From an uncultured Chloroflexota bacterium (GTDB lineage Bacteria > Chloroflexota > Anaerolineae > Anaerolineales > Anaerolineaceae): a stretch of 57,545 nucleotides of DNA. Under the pieces are notes generated by a model, which made no database searches, had not been told where the DNA came from, and saw nothing but the letters and a program-made list of their open reading frames with translations. Location: the NCBI GenBank assembly GCA_902786265.1, contig CADACE010000034.1, forward strand, positions 1 through 57,545, given 5' to 3'. The position numbers and the translations under genes were made by a program. Of this stretch, positions 8,108 to 16,696 are shown piece by piece (position 1 is the first letter of the stretch; the number at the start of each line of letters is the position of its first letter).

Positions 8108-8732
8108 TTATATGCTCTTGCTGCGTTCCCAGCCATCTCCGGCGTCGGTATCATGCCGGACAAAGCGAAAATCGCATTCATCTCCGCCCTGACAGAGCGT
8201 CTTTGTACGGATAAAATCGGTATACGGAAGGTAACCATAATTGATGATATCCGCATGACAGCACATTGCCCCCAGTTTCAAAAGTCCTCGTTTTCCAAGG
8301 ATCTTGGCGTAGATACATTCATTGCATTCAAACCGAAATTCATCCTTCGGATCATCCTGATGCCAGGTATACCGCCAGCCGTATCCGGATCCTTTTTTGA
8401 AACCAAAGGGAACGATTTTCTTCATCAGCGGCAGAAAGAAACTGCGTTTCGCTATTTTCTGCATTCCGGTGGGATCCAGGAACTTCCACATTTCAACCGA
8501 GACGATTTTATAGGCTTCTTCCTCTGACTTTCCGTGTTTCTGCAGGACCTCATACATGGCAATGGAAGTCAGGATCTGCGCCATATGTTTATAGTTTCCC
8601 TTGTCACAGTATTCTTTTTCTTCTTCGATCAGTTCTGTCATAGATCTCGTTTTGCAGCTCAAGCGGAAGCGTCGGGAAATAGTTCCGGTAACGGCTGACA
8701 GACACCAGCTCTTTTGGTTCATATTTTTTCAT
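8108..8732 (-). pseudogene. ATC_hydrolase-like family protein with a frameshift near its N-terminus (copy B)
   Basis: The C-terminal 177 codons (ATG at 8641) read as a family member: NECIY, then CCHAD with C-x18-C-x2-D, then ECDF. The expected N-terminus lies in another frame, from the ATG at 8732 (MKKYEPKELV...) to a TGA near 8607. The two frames join naturally around LQNEIYDR / TELIEEE at about 8640-8650, so a single-base insertion (or two-base loss) splits the gene; reading on would need a +1 shift. Translation could also restart at the in-frame ATG at 8641 and give a short protein with all core cysteines. It may be a mutation, an assembly error or, less likely, programmed shifting. Confidence 0.65.
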
Positions 8733-8752
8733 TGATCTGAGATACCTTTCTT

Positions 8753-9238
8753 TTATCCAATCAGCAATCCGATCCCGGCAACGATGAGGCCGGCAATCGG
8801 ACAGACAAGGAACGTCCAGCCGAGACAATGCTCGGGAACAGCCAGTTTCAGCAGCCATTCTTTCCGTTCCCAGTGCTCCGCACCTTTGACCATGTGTCTG
8901 ACTTTTCCCGGCAGCCAGACATCAAGGATCAGAAAATCGCTGATACTTACCATCGTCATTTCCGCGTATCCCGTCCAAAACAGATATCGAAAACCGGAAA
9001 TATCCGCAAAATGCGCGCTGATTCCCCAATAAACGAACATCAGCAGATACAGCGGATAAAGGATGAGTTTCATGGTCCGCACGTCCTTCTGATCCACAAA
9101 AGGTGCCGCAGCTTCTTTGATCTCTTTCGGGAACATCGTGCTGTAAGCCTGCGGGACCAGCAGAAAACCGAGCCCGACCACAGCATTAAACAGCAGCGAC
9201 ATGGATACACCATCCAGAATGATCCTCGGCCAGTTCAT
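8753..9238 (-). CDS. Small four-helix membrane protein with D-x4-D (copy B)
   Basis: A 161-residue predicted four-helix membrane protein. Shared marks: FPKEIKE (36-42), Asp101 and Asp106 (D-x4-D, in SDFLILDVW) and GAEH (119-122). It differs most from the other copies: there is no Gln in the first motif, and it has a longer helix 2 region. It lies 20 bases upstream of the frameshifted ATC_hydrolase-like gene, so this pair repeats the constant neighbourhood of the two families. The start is supported by a GGAAAAGGAA stretch. Confidence 0.7.
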   Translation of the reverse strand: MNWPRIILDGVSMSLLFNAVVGLGFLLVPQAYSTMFPKEIKEAAAPFVDQKDVRTMKLILYPLYLLMFVYWGISAHFADISGFRYLFWTGYAEMTMVSISDFLILDVWLPGKVRHMVKGAEHWERKEWLLKLAVPEHCLGWTFLVCPIAGLIVAGIGLLIG

Positions 9239-9269
9239 GAAATTTCCTTTTCCATCATATAAATTATTC

Positions 9270-9767
9270 TCATATCACCGTTAAGATCCACGCTGTAATC
9301 AGGCTTCCGATCAGGATCAGGATACACTGTCTTATCTGCTGCTTCCGGTTGTAACCGAAATTCTGCCATCCCGCACAGCCTTCCGTTTCCGGGAAGTAAT
9401 GCTGAAAGAAGCGAGTTTTCGTAAGCAGGAAATAATCCAGGCAGATGATATCAAACGCCTTGATCACAGCGCCGATCGTAAAGAAACGCACGAAGAACTG
9501 AAGAAAGGTGAAACCGTGCTTCTTCCCGTCCATACCGCCGGCGATAAACAGGCCGATATATCCCGCGAGCAGCAGGATCAATATGATCCAACCGAGGATG
9601 CGTTTCGGCGACATCGGCAGGCTTTCGATCCGCGGACGAAGGCTCTCCTGAACATCTTCCGGAAAGTTTTTCACCAGCCGCCCGGTGGGCATCGTTACCG
9701 TGACGCCCAAGATGCAGAGAAACAGAAGGATACATCCTGCAGCAGACAAAACGAACGTCAGCATCAT
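9270..9767 (-). CDS. Small four-helix membrane protein with D-x4-D (copy A)
   Basis: A 165-residue predicted four-helix membrane protein, the closest relative of the copy at 5523-6029. Marks: FPEDVQE (35-41), Asp106 and Asp111 (D-x4-D in FDIICLDYFLL) and PETEG (126-130). The start at 9767 is chosen because GGGAG precedes it and it aligns with the MLLT start of copy D; an in-frame ATG at 9782 is possible, and longer frames would overlap the upstream hydrolase gene. It follows that hydrolase gene by 37 bases. Confidence 0.72.
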   Translation of the reverse strand: MMLTFVLSAAGCILLFLCILGVTVTMPTGRLVKNFPEDVQESLRPRIESLPMSPKRILGWIILILLLAGYIGLFIAGGMDGKKHGFTFLQFFVRFFTIGAVIKAFDIICLDYFLLTKTRFFQHYFPETEGCAGWQNFGYNRKQQIRQCILILIGSLITAWILTVI

Positions 9768-9804
9768 CGCTTTTTCTCCCATACCAAAATGAATCGCGCC
9801 ATGA

Positions 9805-10581
9805 TCATTCAGCCTCCATGAACCGGGTGACTTCCTCATAAAACCGTTCCGGGAACATCAGCACAAGTTCGGCATGCGCCAATCCTTTAAATTCTCTTGC
9901 CACGGTCTGCGGGTAAGCCCTGCAGGTATAGGCGAGATTATCCTTTCTGGCTTTCTTTTCCTCTTCTCCATACCAGTATTCGATCTTTGTATCCACTGCG
10001 GGAACCAGATCCGGCATGGAATAGTTGTTTGCGGACCAGAATACGTTATAAATCGTCTTTGAGGAAAAATGATGCTTTTCAAATTCAAAGATCTTCCGGT
10101 AATGCGCTTCAGGATCCTCACCTTTGGGTGTCCAGCGTTCCGGCGGCATTGCCGCTTTCATAATGCTGTAATTCTTGGTCGCCAGGGAAATCGTCAGCCA
10201 GTCCCAAAGCGCGATCAGACGGCAGATCCATTTCGGATACGGATAGGGAGTGATCCCGGCATCAATGATCGCTTTTTCGACAGGGATATCCTCTGCCGCC
10301 AGAAATCGGATCGCGGCCGCCCCGCCCATGGATACCCCGTAAAGCCCATCCAGACGAAGGATCCCTGTTTTCCGCAGATATGCAGCCGCGTCTGACGCGT
10401 ATTTTTCAATGGAAACGAAGGTCGTTCCCATCTCATCATGCCCGTCGGCAATGAAGAGAAACACATGATAATCCTGAGCCATTGCCTCCGCGGATGGTTT
10501 GAAAACCCACCCCGGTTCGGCTGTGCATTGAAACATGGCGAAGGTTTTCTCATTATTTTCACCGAACTCATAAACTTTCAT
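9805..10581 (-). CDS. Alpha/beta hydrolase (copy A)
   Basis: A 258-residue alpha/beta-fold hydrolase with nucleophile elbow GVSMG (Ser84) and a late His in GLAHAEL before the last helix. The ADGHDE stretch after strand 3 and the compact size recall the MenH/YcfP-like lipase group. There is no signal peptide. The start is the ATG at 10581, since upstream codons overlap the preceding methyltransferase fragment and add no family-like sequence. It precedes two small membrane-protein genes in the same operon. The substrate is unknown. Confidence 0.75.
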   Translation of the reverse strand: MKVYEFGENNEKTFAMFQCTAEPGWVFKPSAEAMAQDYHVFLFIADGHDEMGTTFVSIEKYASDAAAYLRKTGILRLDGLYGVSMGGAAAIRFLAAEDIPVEKAIIDAGITPYPYPKWICRLIALWDWLTISLATKNYSIMKAAMPPERWTPKGEDPEAHYRKIFEFEKHHFSSKTIYNVFWSANNYSMPDLVPAVDTKIEYWYGEEEKKARKDNLAYTCRAYPQTVAREFKGLAHAELVLMFPERFYEEVTRFMEAE

Positions 10582-10604
10582 CTGTCTGTCTCCGGCTTCC
10601 TGCC

Positions 10605-10913
10605 CTATCTTCCCTTTGATCCACAGCATACATAGCTGAACGGTGTAAGATTTCTGCTTTTTATGTTCCTGAATCCGGCCTCACGAAGCATGATTTCCAT
10701 GGTTTTCCTCGCGTAAACCGCGTGGTCGCCTGTGTTCCAATACCGGAAACTCCGGTTCGCCAGACGGATAAGCCAATCGGGCCCGGTCAAATCATTGATC
10801 AAAACGATGCCGCCCGGACTGAGGATCCTGTACATTTCGGAAAGCGCCAGTTCAGGGTGCGGGTAGTGATGAATGCTCATGTGACAACTGACACCATCAA
10901 AGGCATTGTTCAT
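10605..10913 (-). pseudogene. C-terminal fragment of a class I SAM methyltransferase
   Basis: The 102 residues match the second half of a UbiE-like methyltransferase: HMSIHHYPHPELALSEMYRILSPGG is the usual post-II to motif-III region, and the tail fits the last strands. The N-terminal part with the SAM-binding glycine loop (E/DxGxGxG) is absent, and the ATG follows the upstream ATC_hydrolase-like stop by one base. It is therefore a truncated remnant, probably inactive alone. A role as a partner subunit cannot be excluded because the frame is intact. Confidence 0.65.
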
Positions 10914-10914
10914 A

Positions 10915-11544
10915 TTACACGTTTTCTTTCTTTATGACATGGAAATCACAACAGTCATCGCCATTACCCAGGGTCTTTGACCTGATGAGTTTCCCGCCTT
11001 TATATTCGATGGTCGGATAATCCATGACGCACATGTGAGGCATCAGGAACATCAGATCCTCCTGCTTTGCTATTTTGCAGACACCGCATTCATGATGGGT
11101 GACAAAATATTCAGGAACGGAAAGATCATAAGAGAAATCGAAGACCCAGTCCATCGGATACTCTCTTTTCCGGGAACGTATCGACCCTTTCACATATTTA
11201 TCGATCTCTTTCTGATCAAAACAGTTTTTTCCTTTATAAAATCTCTTCATCGTATCGGATCTGCATATCGCATCGATCATTCCGTCAAAGACATCCATCG
11301 TGATTTTTTCCGGATCAGCTTTGTAATAGGAAAAACCATAACATGCCAGATACATGACCGGTGCGAACATATTATCCTTCATCGAACCGACTGACGGCGT
11401 CCGCCTTATCATAGCTCTGTATTCATTTTTATGCTTTCGTTTGAATTCCGGCATATCAGTGTCCTGCAATATCCGCGAAGTATATCCGTATACGACCTTG
11501 TCAAGCAGCACAGGAAACAGCGACCCCATCAAACCGATTTTCAT
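10915..11544 (-). CDS. ATC_hydrolase-like family protein (copy A)
   Basis: A 209-residue member of the ATC_hydrolase-like family. Core residues are Cys153 in CGVC, Cys172 and Asp175 in CVMD (C-x18-C-x2-D) and Cys199 in CCDF. The N-terminal half is alpha-helical and resembles copies C and E only loosely. AGGGGA lies eight bases before the ATG. It is the first clearly recognisable gene of the first operon, directly ahead of the methyltransferase fragment. The reaction is unknown. Confidence 0.77.
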   Translation of the reverse strand: MKIGLMGSLFPVLLDKVVYGYTSRILQDTDMPEFKRKHKNEYRAMIRRTPSVGSMKDNMFAPVMYLACYGFSYYKADPEKITMDVFDGMIDAICRSDTMKRFYKGKNCFDQKEIDKYVKGSIRSRKREYPMDWVFDFSYDLSVPEYFVTHHECGVCKIAKQEDLMFLMPHMCVMDYPTIEYKGGKLIRSKTLGNGDDCCDFHVIKKENV

Positions 11545-11773
11545 TTTCCATTCCCCTGATCATTTTATCTTTCACAATAAGGTACTGACCCACACGAGCA
11601 GTGCTGAGACAGGTATCTCCAAAACCGGTGTCATCTCCCGCGCAAAAGCCCGTATGATTTCCGGAAATACGTACCATCAGATGCCCCTTTTCACATTTTT
11701 CCGCAGTCAGCATCCGCACTCCCAAATGACAGAGCTCAGCACGGCACTGATGCATCGTTCTTTTATAACTCAC
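11501..11773 (-). CDS. Possible small cysteine-rich protein
   Basis: An open frame of 90 codons on the same strand as the operon, starting at GTG 11773 or ATG 11755 just downstream of a promoter-like sequence and overlapping the start of the ATC_hydrolase-like gene by 44 bases. It contains six cysteines and the stretch ISGNHTGFCAGDDTGFGDTC. I recognise no family, and no good ribosome binding site precedes it. It may be a real first gene, a leader peptide or chance. Confidence 0.35.
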   Translation of the reverse strand: MSYKRTMHQCRAELCHLGVRMLTAEKCEKGHLMVRISGNHTGFCAGDDTGFGDTCLSTARVGQYLIVKDKMIRGMENENRFDGVAVSCAA

Positions 11774-11785
11774 GACTAAGGTTTT

Positions 11786-11815
11786 ATATTACTAACTTAT
11801 CTTTATTATATTCAA
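11786..11815 (-). promoter_or_regulatory. Promoter of the first ATC_hydrolase operon, with a shared box
   Basis: On the minus strand a -35-like TTGAAT (11810-11815) and a -10-like TAATAT (11786-11791) are 18 bases apart in a very AT-rich stretch. The 11-base word TATTACTAACT (plus strand, 11787-11797) overlaps the -10 and recurs exactly at 18111-18121, ahead of the second operon. Confidence 0.5.
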
Positions 11816-12121
11816 ATAGCCAAACAAAACAAGCAGTTTGCATAAAATAACTTTTTCCAATATAAACTTTGGGATAAAAAAATATTGTGTTGCAGAAACA
11901 TGACGAAATACAAGATCGTCAGCGAAGAAGCGCAGCAGGACGGTTCTGGCATCATCAATTTATAAAGCAGTACAATGCAAGCCCTGATGACGATTATCCG
12001 GACTAACCATCTTTAAAAAATCAACAGCTCAATATGAATTGCGGTCTTGATCAGAAATTTGACGATGACTGCAATTTTATTTCTAAGCGGGATCAGGATC
12101 CGCGTCACATTTTTGCGGATA
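11816..12121. other. Intergenic stretch between the first operon and the MATE leader
   Basis: AT-rich non-coding DNA between divergent units. I see no gene, RNA or repeat in it. Confidence 0.5.
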
Positions 12122-12151
12122 TTGCACGGGGAAAATATGGTATCATAATAC
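12122..12151 (+). promoter_or_regulatory. Promoter of the MATE gene
   Basis: TTGCAC (12122-12127) and TAATAC (12146-12151) with 18 bases between them. It lies about 110 bases before the MATE start, which leaves a structured leader. Confidence 0.5.
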
Positions 12152-12159
12152 GGCAACGT

Positions 12160-12240
12160 GCGGCACAACTGCGTAAGTCCGGTTGAGTGCCGCCGTTTTC
12201 TTTTATTTCGGAGCGTGCGGTGATCACCGCGCGTTTTTTA
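12160..12240 (+). terminator. Two tandem terminator-like hairpins in the MATE leader
   Basis: Hairpin 1 pairs 12160-12166 with 12187-12193 (7 bp, GC-rich) and is followed by GTTTTCTTTT. Hairpin 2 runs 12214-12233 (8 bp including one G-U, GATC loop) and is followed by a T6 run. Both lie after the promoter and before the MATE start, so they can act as attenuators. I cannot match them to a known riboswitch class. Confidence 0.6.
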
Positions 12241-12263
12241 TTTTTTTATAAAAGGTGAAATCT

Positions 12264-13658
12264 ATGGCACAGGAAATGAACCGGTTTTTGGGCAAAGAAC
12301 CCGTTGGGAAACTGATGAGGAAATATGCAGTACCCTGCATTATTTCGCTGCTGGTCGGAGCGTTGTACAACATTGTTGACCAGATCTTTATTGCAAATGC
12401 TGCTTATCTTGGATCTTACGGTAACGCCGCGAATACAGTCGTTTTCCCTCTGACTGTGATCGCACTGGCAATCGCGGTGATGATCGGTGACGGCTGCTGC
12501 GCGTTTGTCAGCATCAGTCTGGGCCAAAACAGGCCTCAGGATGCAAAAAAATCTGTCGGAAACGCCATCGTAATGACAATAGCGGGCAGTCTTGTTCTGA
12601 CGGCAGTCTATCTGGTCTTTTCAGAGGCAATTCTGACCATGTTCGGCGGTACGGTCAATGCGGAAACCTTCCGGCATTCCAAGGAATATTTTTTCTGGAT
12701 CTCGATCGGTATTCCGTTTTACATGTTCGGGCAGGCGCTGAATCCGATCATCCGCGCAGACGGCGATCCGAAATTTGCCATGGTTTCCACACTGGCAGGA
12801 GCACTTGTCAATATCGTTCTGGATCCCATTTTTATTTTTACATTCAAATGGGGGATGATGGGAGCGGCTGCCGCTACGATAACCGGACAGATCATTACCG
12901 CAGTACTGGCTGTCTGGTATATCCTGCATATGAAGCTGATCAAGCCGGGTTCCGGCGATTTCACCCCTGACCGGGTGATCATCAGAAAGAGCCTGATGCT
13001 GGGTATGACCAGCTTCCTTTCCCAGATCTCTCTGGTTGCGGCGATGGCCGCCATCAATAACATGATCCGTAAATACAGCGCGTTGGATCCCGTTTTCGGT
13101 CAGGAACAGTATGCGCAGATCCCCATGGCAGTGGTCGGGATCGTTATGAAATTCTTCCAGATCGTCATTTCCATCGTTGTAGGAATGGCTGCCGGATGCA
13201 TACCGATCGTGGGATTCAATATGGGAGCTGGATTAAGACCACGTGTGGAAGAACTCTTCACGAAGCTGCTTGCTGCTGAAGCAGCGGTAGGATTCACAGC
13301 CCTCATAATTATAGAGTTCCTTCCCAATCAACTGATCGGGATATTCGGGGCTGCCAATGAAAGCGTATATTACACTGATTTCGCGATAAAGGCTTTCCGA
13401 ATATACCTGTGCATGATTGTCTTCGCATGCATCAACAAAGCCTGTTTTATTTTTCTTCAGGCTATGGGCAAAGCCGCAGCCTCAACTTTCCTGTCCCTGA
13501 TCCGTGAGGTCATCTTTGGCGTGGGATTTGCCCTTCTGCTGCCTGTCTGGTTCGGTCTTGACGGCGTTCTTTATTCGATGCCGGTTTCCGATTTCCTGAC
13601 ATTCCTGGTTTCTGCCGTCATGATCAGGCAGACCTATAAAGAGCTGCGGATCATGTGA
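12264..13658 (+). CDS. MATE family efflux transporter
   Basis: A 464-residue multidrug and toxic compound extrusion protein with about 12 membrane helices, a cation antiporter of the inner membrane. Typical segments are the N-terminal P-GKLMRKYAVPCI, the NIVDQIFI stretch in helix 1, and the repeat of the same arrangement from about residue 235 (LMLGMTSFLSQ). The start is the ATG at 12264 with AAAGGTG upstream; the GTG at 12255 overlaps that site. It sits on the plus strand between the two ATC_hydrolase operons, convergent with the second. Its place suggests export of a product or of a compound that those operons modify; that is inference from position only. Confidence 0.9.
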   Translation: MAQEMNRFLGKEPVGKLMRKYAVPCIISLLVGALYNIVDQIFIANAAYLGSYGNAANTVVFPLTVIALAIAVMIGDGCCAFVSISLGQNRPQDAKKSVGNAIVMTIAGSLVLTAVYLVFSEAILTMFGGTVNAETFRHSKEYFFWISIGIPFYMFGQALNPIIRADGDPKFAMVSTLAGALVNIVLDPIFIFTFKWGMMGAAAATITGQIITAVLAVWYILHMKLIKPGSGDFTPDRVIIRKSLMLGMTSFLSQISLVAAMAAINNMIRKYSALDPVFGQEQYAQIPMAVVGIVMKFFQIVISIVVGMAAGCIPIVGFNMGAGLRPRVEELFTKLLAAEAAVGFTALIIIEFLPNQLIGIFGAANESVYYTDFAIKAFRIYLCMIVFACINKACFIFLQAMGKAAASTFLSLIREVIFGVGFALLLPVWFGLDGVLYSMPVSDFLTFLVSAVMIRQTYKELRIM

Positions 13659-14389
13659 CAACACGATACAGTTTTATGTACCTTCTTCAGCATCATCAAC
13701 AGCCCGCCGAACATCCACATATTGCCGATACTGATCCATGCGGCAGTCATGGCATTCCGCAGCGGCGTTTCCGGCAGAAATTTCAGCAGCATGGTCACAG
13801 CCATACCGACAGCGGGACAGAAGATCCAGCACCATTTCGGATAAGGTGTCAGCCCTTTGGCAAATGCCGTAATTTGGGCAATATGAAGGATCACCCAGAA
13901 AATAAAGAACAGGATCATTCCGGGCAGCAGGAAATACGATCCGAATCGCACGGAACCCTCCACCGCTGTTTCAGGACTTACAGCAGCCATGTATTTATAG
14001 AAAAACACACAGGCAAGACACGGGACATGCACACCGCACCCGGCAAATGCCAGCGTCCCTAAGATGCCGGTCCGGTAAAGATGGGCATAGTGCCGGGAAT
14101 TCGGCGCGATGAGGCGATACACAGAAAAATAGCAGAGCGCTTCCAGCGGGATCCCGATCAGGCCCAAAAATGCCGACCAGAATATTCTGCTGTCCGGAAG
14201 TGTCAGGTAAGCAGACAGAAAACCTTCCATCCCCGGTTTTGTATTATCGTGGAGCCCCCAGCCAAGAAGCATATCGCCAGCCAGGACCATACAGGCGGCA
14301 AAAATGCCGATGATCATCAGCTTGCGGATACGGTTCCAATCAAGGCTTTCATCGATCCCGATATTATTAAAAGCTGTTTCTCTGCTCAT
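13634..14389 (-). CDS. Seven-helix-like membrane protein, paralogue 1
   Basis: A 251-residue integral membrane protein with about six or seven predicted helices. It is a paralogue of the next gene: both have an N-terminal LMIIGIFA or LLIFGIIG segment with a GD-LLG/GDFLF motif, and a similar glycine- and proline-containing helix order. It resembles an uncharacterised Firmicutes membrane family (I think DUF6796, not certain). The last codons overlap the end of the MATE gene on the other strand by 25 bases. The ATG overlaps the upstream stop by four bases. It is the last gene of the second operon. Confidence 0.65.
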   Translation of the reverse strand: MSRETAFNNIGIDESLDWNRIRKLMIIGIFAACMVLAGDMLLGWGLHDNTKPGMEGFLSAYLTLPDSRIFWSAFLGLIGIPLEALCYFSVYRLIAPNSRHYAHLYRTGILGTLAFAGCGVHVPCLACVFFYKYMAAVSPETAVEGSVRFGSYFLLPGMILFFIFWVILHIAQITAFAKGLTPYPKWCWIFCPAVGMAVTMLLKFLPETPLRNAMTAAWISIGNMWMFGGLLMMLKKVHKTVSCCHMIRSSL

Positions 14390-15135
14390 TCCAATATTTC
14401 TCCTTCAAGCTCTCCGGTCCGGGCCATTTCTTTCAAAAGGATCAGACCGAGCATCAGCACGAGCGCATGGCCGAAGGATTCCGTCCCGTGATCGAGCTGG
14501 TTCAGCGGCCACGGCAGCAGAGCCAGCAGGTTCCCGATCACACCGGGCAGCATCATCGGATTGCAGAATGTCGCGAGTATTCTCGGACCGGTACTTTTCA
14601 ATGGAATGATCTTTTTCCAGACCATCACGATCATGGTGACAGTCAGGACGAGGTCACAAAGGATATATGCGGCTGCCATTCCCGGTCCGTTCGCATAAAA
14701 AACGCGGTTGGCGATATCCGCCGCTTTTTCCATATCACCGAAGGCCTGCCAGATATATTTGAAAATCAGGGCTTGTGTCATGAACATGGCATGGACCCAT
14801 GCCCAGGCGACCGTACCGGTTATATAGGCGACACGAAATATTTTTACCCACTTCTGATTTTTTCCGTCTCCGGTATGCTTTACATGGATCTTCAGTAAAC
14901 CGTACATCCGGTGGAAGCCCATGTAATACAGCAGCGTACCGACAAAGCCGCAGAGGATGCTTGCCACCATCCGCCAGGTTCCCATCTCGAGGTAAGCCAC
15001 TTTCACGAACAATCCGATCGTTTCTGTTGTCTGTCCCTTTCCGGTCGCCGCGAACAGAAAATCACCGATAACATAAAGCAGGCACCCGATGATGCCGAAT
15101 ATCAGAAGTTTTTTCGATTTTTCAATTTGTGTCAT
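14386..15135 (-). CDS. Seven-helix-like membrane protein, paralogue 2
   Basis: A 249-residue integral membrane protein, paralogue of the one encoded at 13634-14389, with the N-terminal GIIGCLLYVIGDFLF helix, a mid-protein YYMGFHRMYGLL segment and a C-terminal Glu-rich tail. Function unknown. It overlaps its neighbour by ATGA and lies about 108 bases after the LCM methyltransferase gene. The pair probably arose by local duplication. Confidence 0.65.
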   Translation of the reverse strand: MTQIEKSKKLLIFGIIGCLLYVIGDFLFAATGKGQTTETIGLFVKVAYLEMGTWRMVASILCGFVGTLLYYMGFHRMYGLLKIHVKHTGDGKNQKWVKIFRVAYITGTVAWAWVHAMFMTQALIFKYIWQAFGDMEKAADIANRVFYANGPGMAAAYILCDLVLTVTMIVMVWKKIIPLKSTGPRILATFCNPMMLPGVIGNLLALLPWPLNQLDHGTESFGHALVLMLGLILLKEMARTGELEGEILE

Positions 15136-15243
15136 TTCTTATTCTCCAGATAAATTCATAAAACAGGAACCGGAACAGACTCATACTCAATGCACTTTAC
15201 CAAATCGGCAAAAACGCATCTTTCTGTGAATGGTTTCCAGTTT

Positions 15244-16053
15244 TTAAACCTGACTCAGTCTCAGATGCAGAATCATGACTAATTTTCTCCGCTCTGCCGT
15301 TTTCATGGACAATCTCGTCATAAATTTCAGTTTTTTTCCCAGCATCTTCAGCGCATCAGGGAAAAAGGTCCTTTCCTCAAGCAGAACTGTCCCGCATTTT
15401 TTTGCAAAGGCTTTGCAATCATCAATTCCGAAGTACATTAATGCGCTTGTATTGCCGGTTCGTTTGATGAACCAGTTTGTATACAGCAGTCCGAACCTGC
15501 TGGTGGCATCGAAGATCATTTCCGCACCGGGAAAAGCCACCCTGCAGTTTTGAATAAAGCTGACAACGTCTTCCTCATGGAAGTACTGGAACACGCCGGA
15601 AATGACCAGGAGAGTTGGCAGTGAATTGTCCACCTGCTTTGACCATTCCATCCTGAACATATCGCCGGGGATCGTCGTTTCACGTTCACGCTGACCGAAT
15701 ACTTTACGCCTTGCCTCGATGACATCCGGCAGATCTGCCTCGAACCAATTAACGCCGGGCAATTTTCCGTGCATCCTGTCATAAGCTGTTTCCAATCCCG
15801 CACCGAGGTATACCACATTGCATTCCGGATGATCCTTGGCGAAAGCAGTGACCATCCGGTCCATGTTGTAATATCGTGCCACCGAAGCCATGTTGCTGTA
15901 CTGCGATGAGCCCTTTGCGGCATCATCCGGCAGATATGGCTCCAGCTCCAGCGCTTTTTTGTCATAAAAGTATTCCGGGAATTCTTTGGAAACAGCGATT
16001 CTCGCCACAAGCGGCACAAACAGCGTATTCGCAACACCTTCAAATTTATTCAT
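15244..16053 (-). CDS. LCM/TcmP-like class I SAM methyltransferase
   Basis: A 269-residue O-methyltransferase of the leucine carboxyl methyltransferase superfamily (COG3315 type, which includes TcmP of tetracenomycin synthesis). Visible motifs are VVYLGAGLET (SAM loop), NWFEADLPDVIEARR (the D-L-P-x-V motif of the family) and the LLVISGVFQYFHEEDV helix. The start is the ATG at 16053, after GGCAGG; a GTG at 16074 would overlap the upstream stop by four bases and is an alternative. It follows copy E of the ATC_hydrolase-like genes. The methyl acceptor is unknown, but a carboxylate or phenol-like hydroxyl would fit the family. Confidence 0.82.
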   Translation of the reverse strand: MNKFEGVANTLFVPLVARIAVSKEFPEYFYDKKALELEPYLPDDAAKGSSQYSNMASVARYYNMDRMVTAFAKDHPECNVVYLGAGLETAYDRMHGKLPGVNWFEADLPDVIEARRKVFGQRERETTIPGDMFRMEWSKQVDNSLPTLLVISGVFQYFHEEDVVSFIQNCRVAFPGAEMIFDATSRFGLLYTNWFIKRTGNTSALMYFGIDDCKAFAKKCGTVLLEERTFFPDALKMLGKKLKFMTRLSMKTAERRKLVMILHLRLSQV

Positions 16054-16070
16054 ACTATACCTGCCTTCTT

Positions 16071-16679
16071 TCACACCTTCCGAATGCAGAAATCGCAGCG
16101 ATCGGCGCCTTTACCGAGCGTGCCCGTCCGCTCAAATTTCAATCCCGGCAGATTGCCGTATGTTCTTTCATCATTATCACAATAAATCTTTGTCAGTTCC
16201 GGACAGCCGAGCTCACCAAAGTACCGGCAGTAGGGGCAGGCGATGATGTCCATGCGGAATTCGCCTTTTTTCTTCGGATAGAATACATTTTTAAATCCGT
16301 TATCCGTCCCGAACATCTTCCTGGTGAGCGGATCCCAGACTTTTACGAAAAGGCTGTTCATCCCCGGGATTTTCATGAGACGGGCAAGCTTTTTTCCCAG
16401 GGGAAGCGTATTGGAGACAGCCGCGTTTTCGATAATTTCGTAAGCCTTTTCCTTTCCGAAAGCTTCCTTCACCGTAAGATAAACGGCCGCGGAAGGAAAG
16501 ATAAAATTATCCGTGTGTGTATGGACACCCTTCGGCAAAGATTCATACCGTTTCAGGATATCAGACAGCTTATCAGCCGCTTGCTGCCACAGCGCATCGC
16601 TCTGCACTTTTGGGAGCGTTTTGTCCATCTCCGCCTTGATAAAGGCTTTCTTTCTCATAATCTTTTCGGCTTTGTTCAT
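16071..16679 (-). CDS. ATC_hydrolase-like family protein (copy E)
   Basis: A 202-residue member of the ATC_hydrolase-like family. Core residues are Cys148 in CPYC, Cys167 and Asp170 in CDND (C-x18-C-x2-D) and Cys195 in CDF. The tail matches copy C closely in layout (D-I/L-x-CPY ... TLGKGADRCDF). GGGGAAGG precedes the ATG. It follows the alpha/beta hydrolase gene by 17 bases in the same order as in the first operon and is followed by the methyltransferase gene. The reaction is unknown. Confidence 0.78.
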   Translation of the reverse strand: MNKAEKIMRKKAFIKAEMDKTLPKVQSDALWQQAADKLSDILKRYESLPKGVHTHTDNFIFPSAAVYLTVKEAFGKEKAYEIIENAAVSNTLPLGKKLARLMKIPGMNSLFVKVWDPLTRKMFGTDNGFKNVFYPKKKGEFRMDIIACPYCRYFGELGCPELTKIYCDNDERTYGNLPGLKFERTGTLGKGADRCDFCIRKV

Positions 16680-16696
16680 CTTTACCTTCCCCTGAA

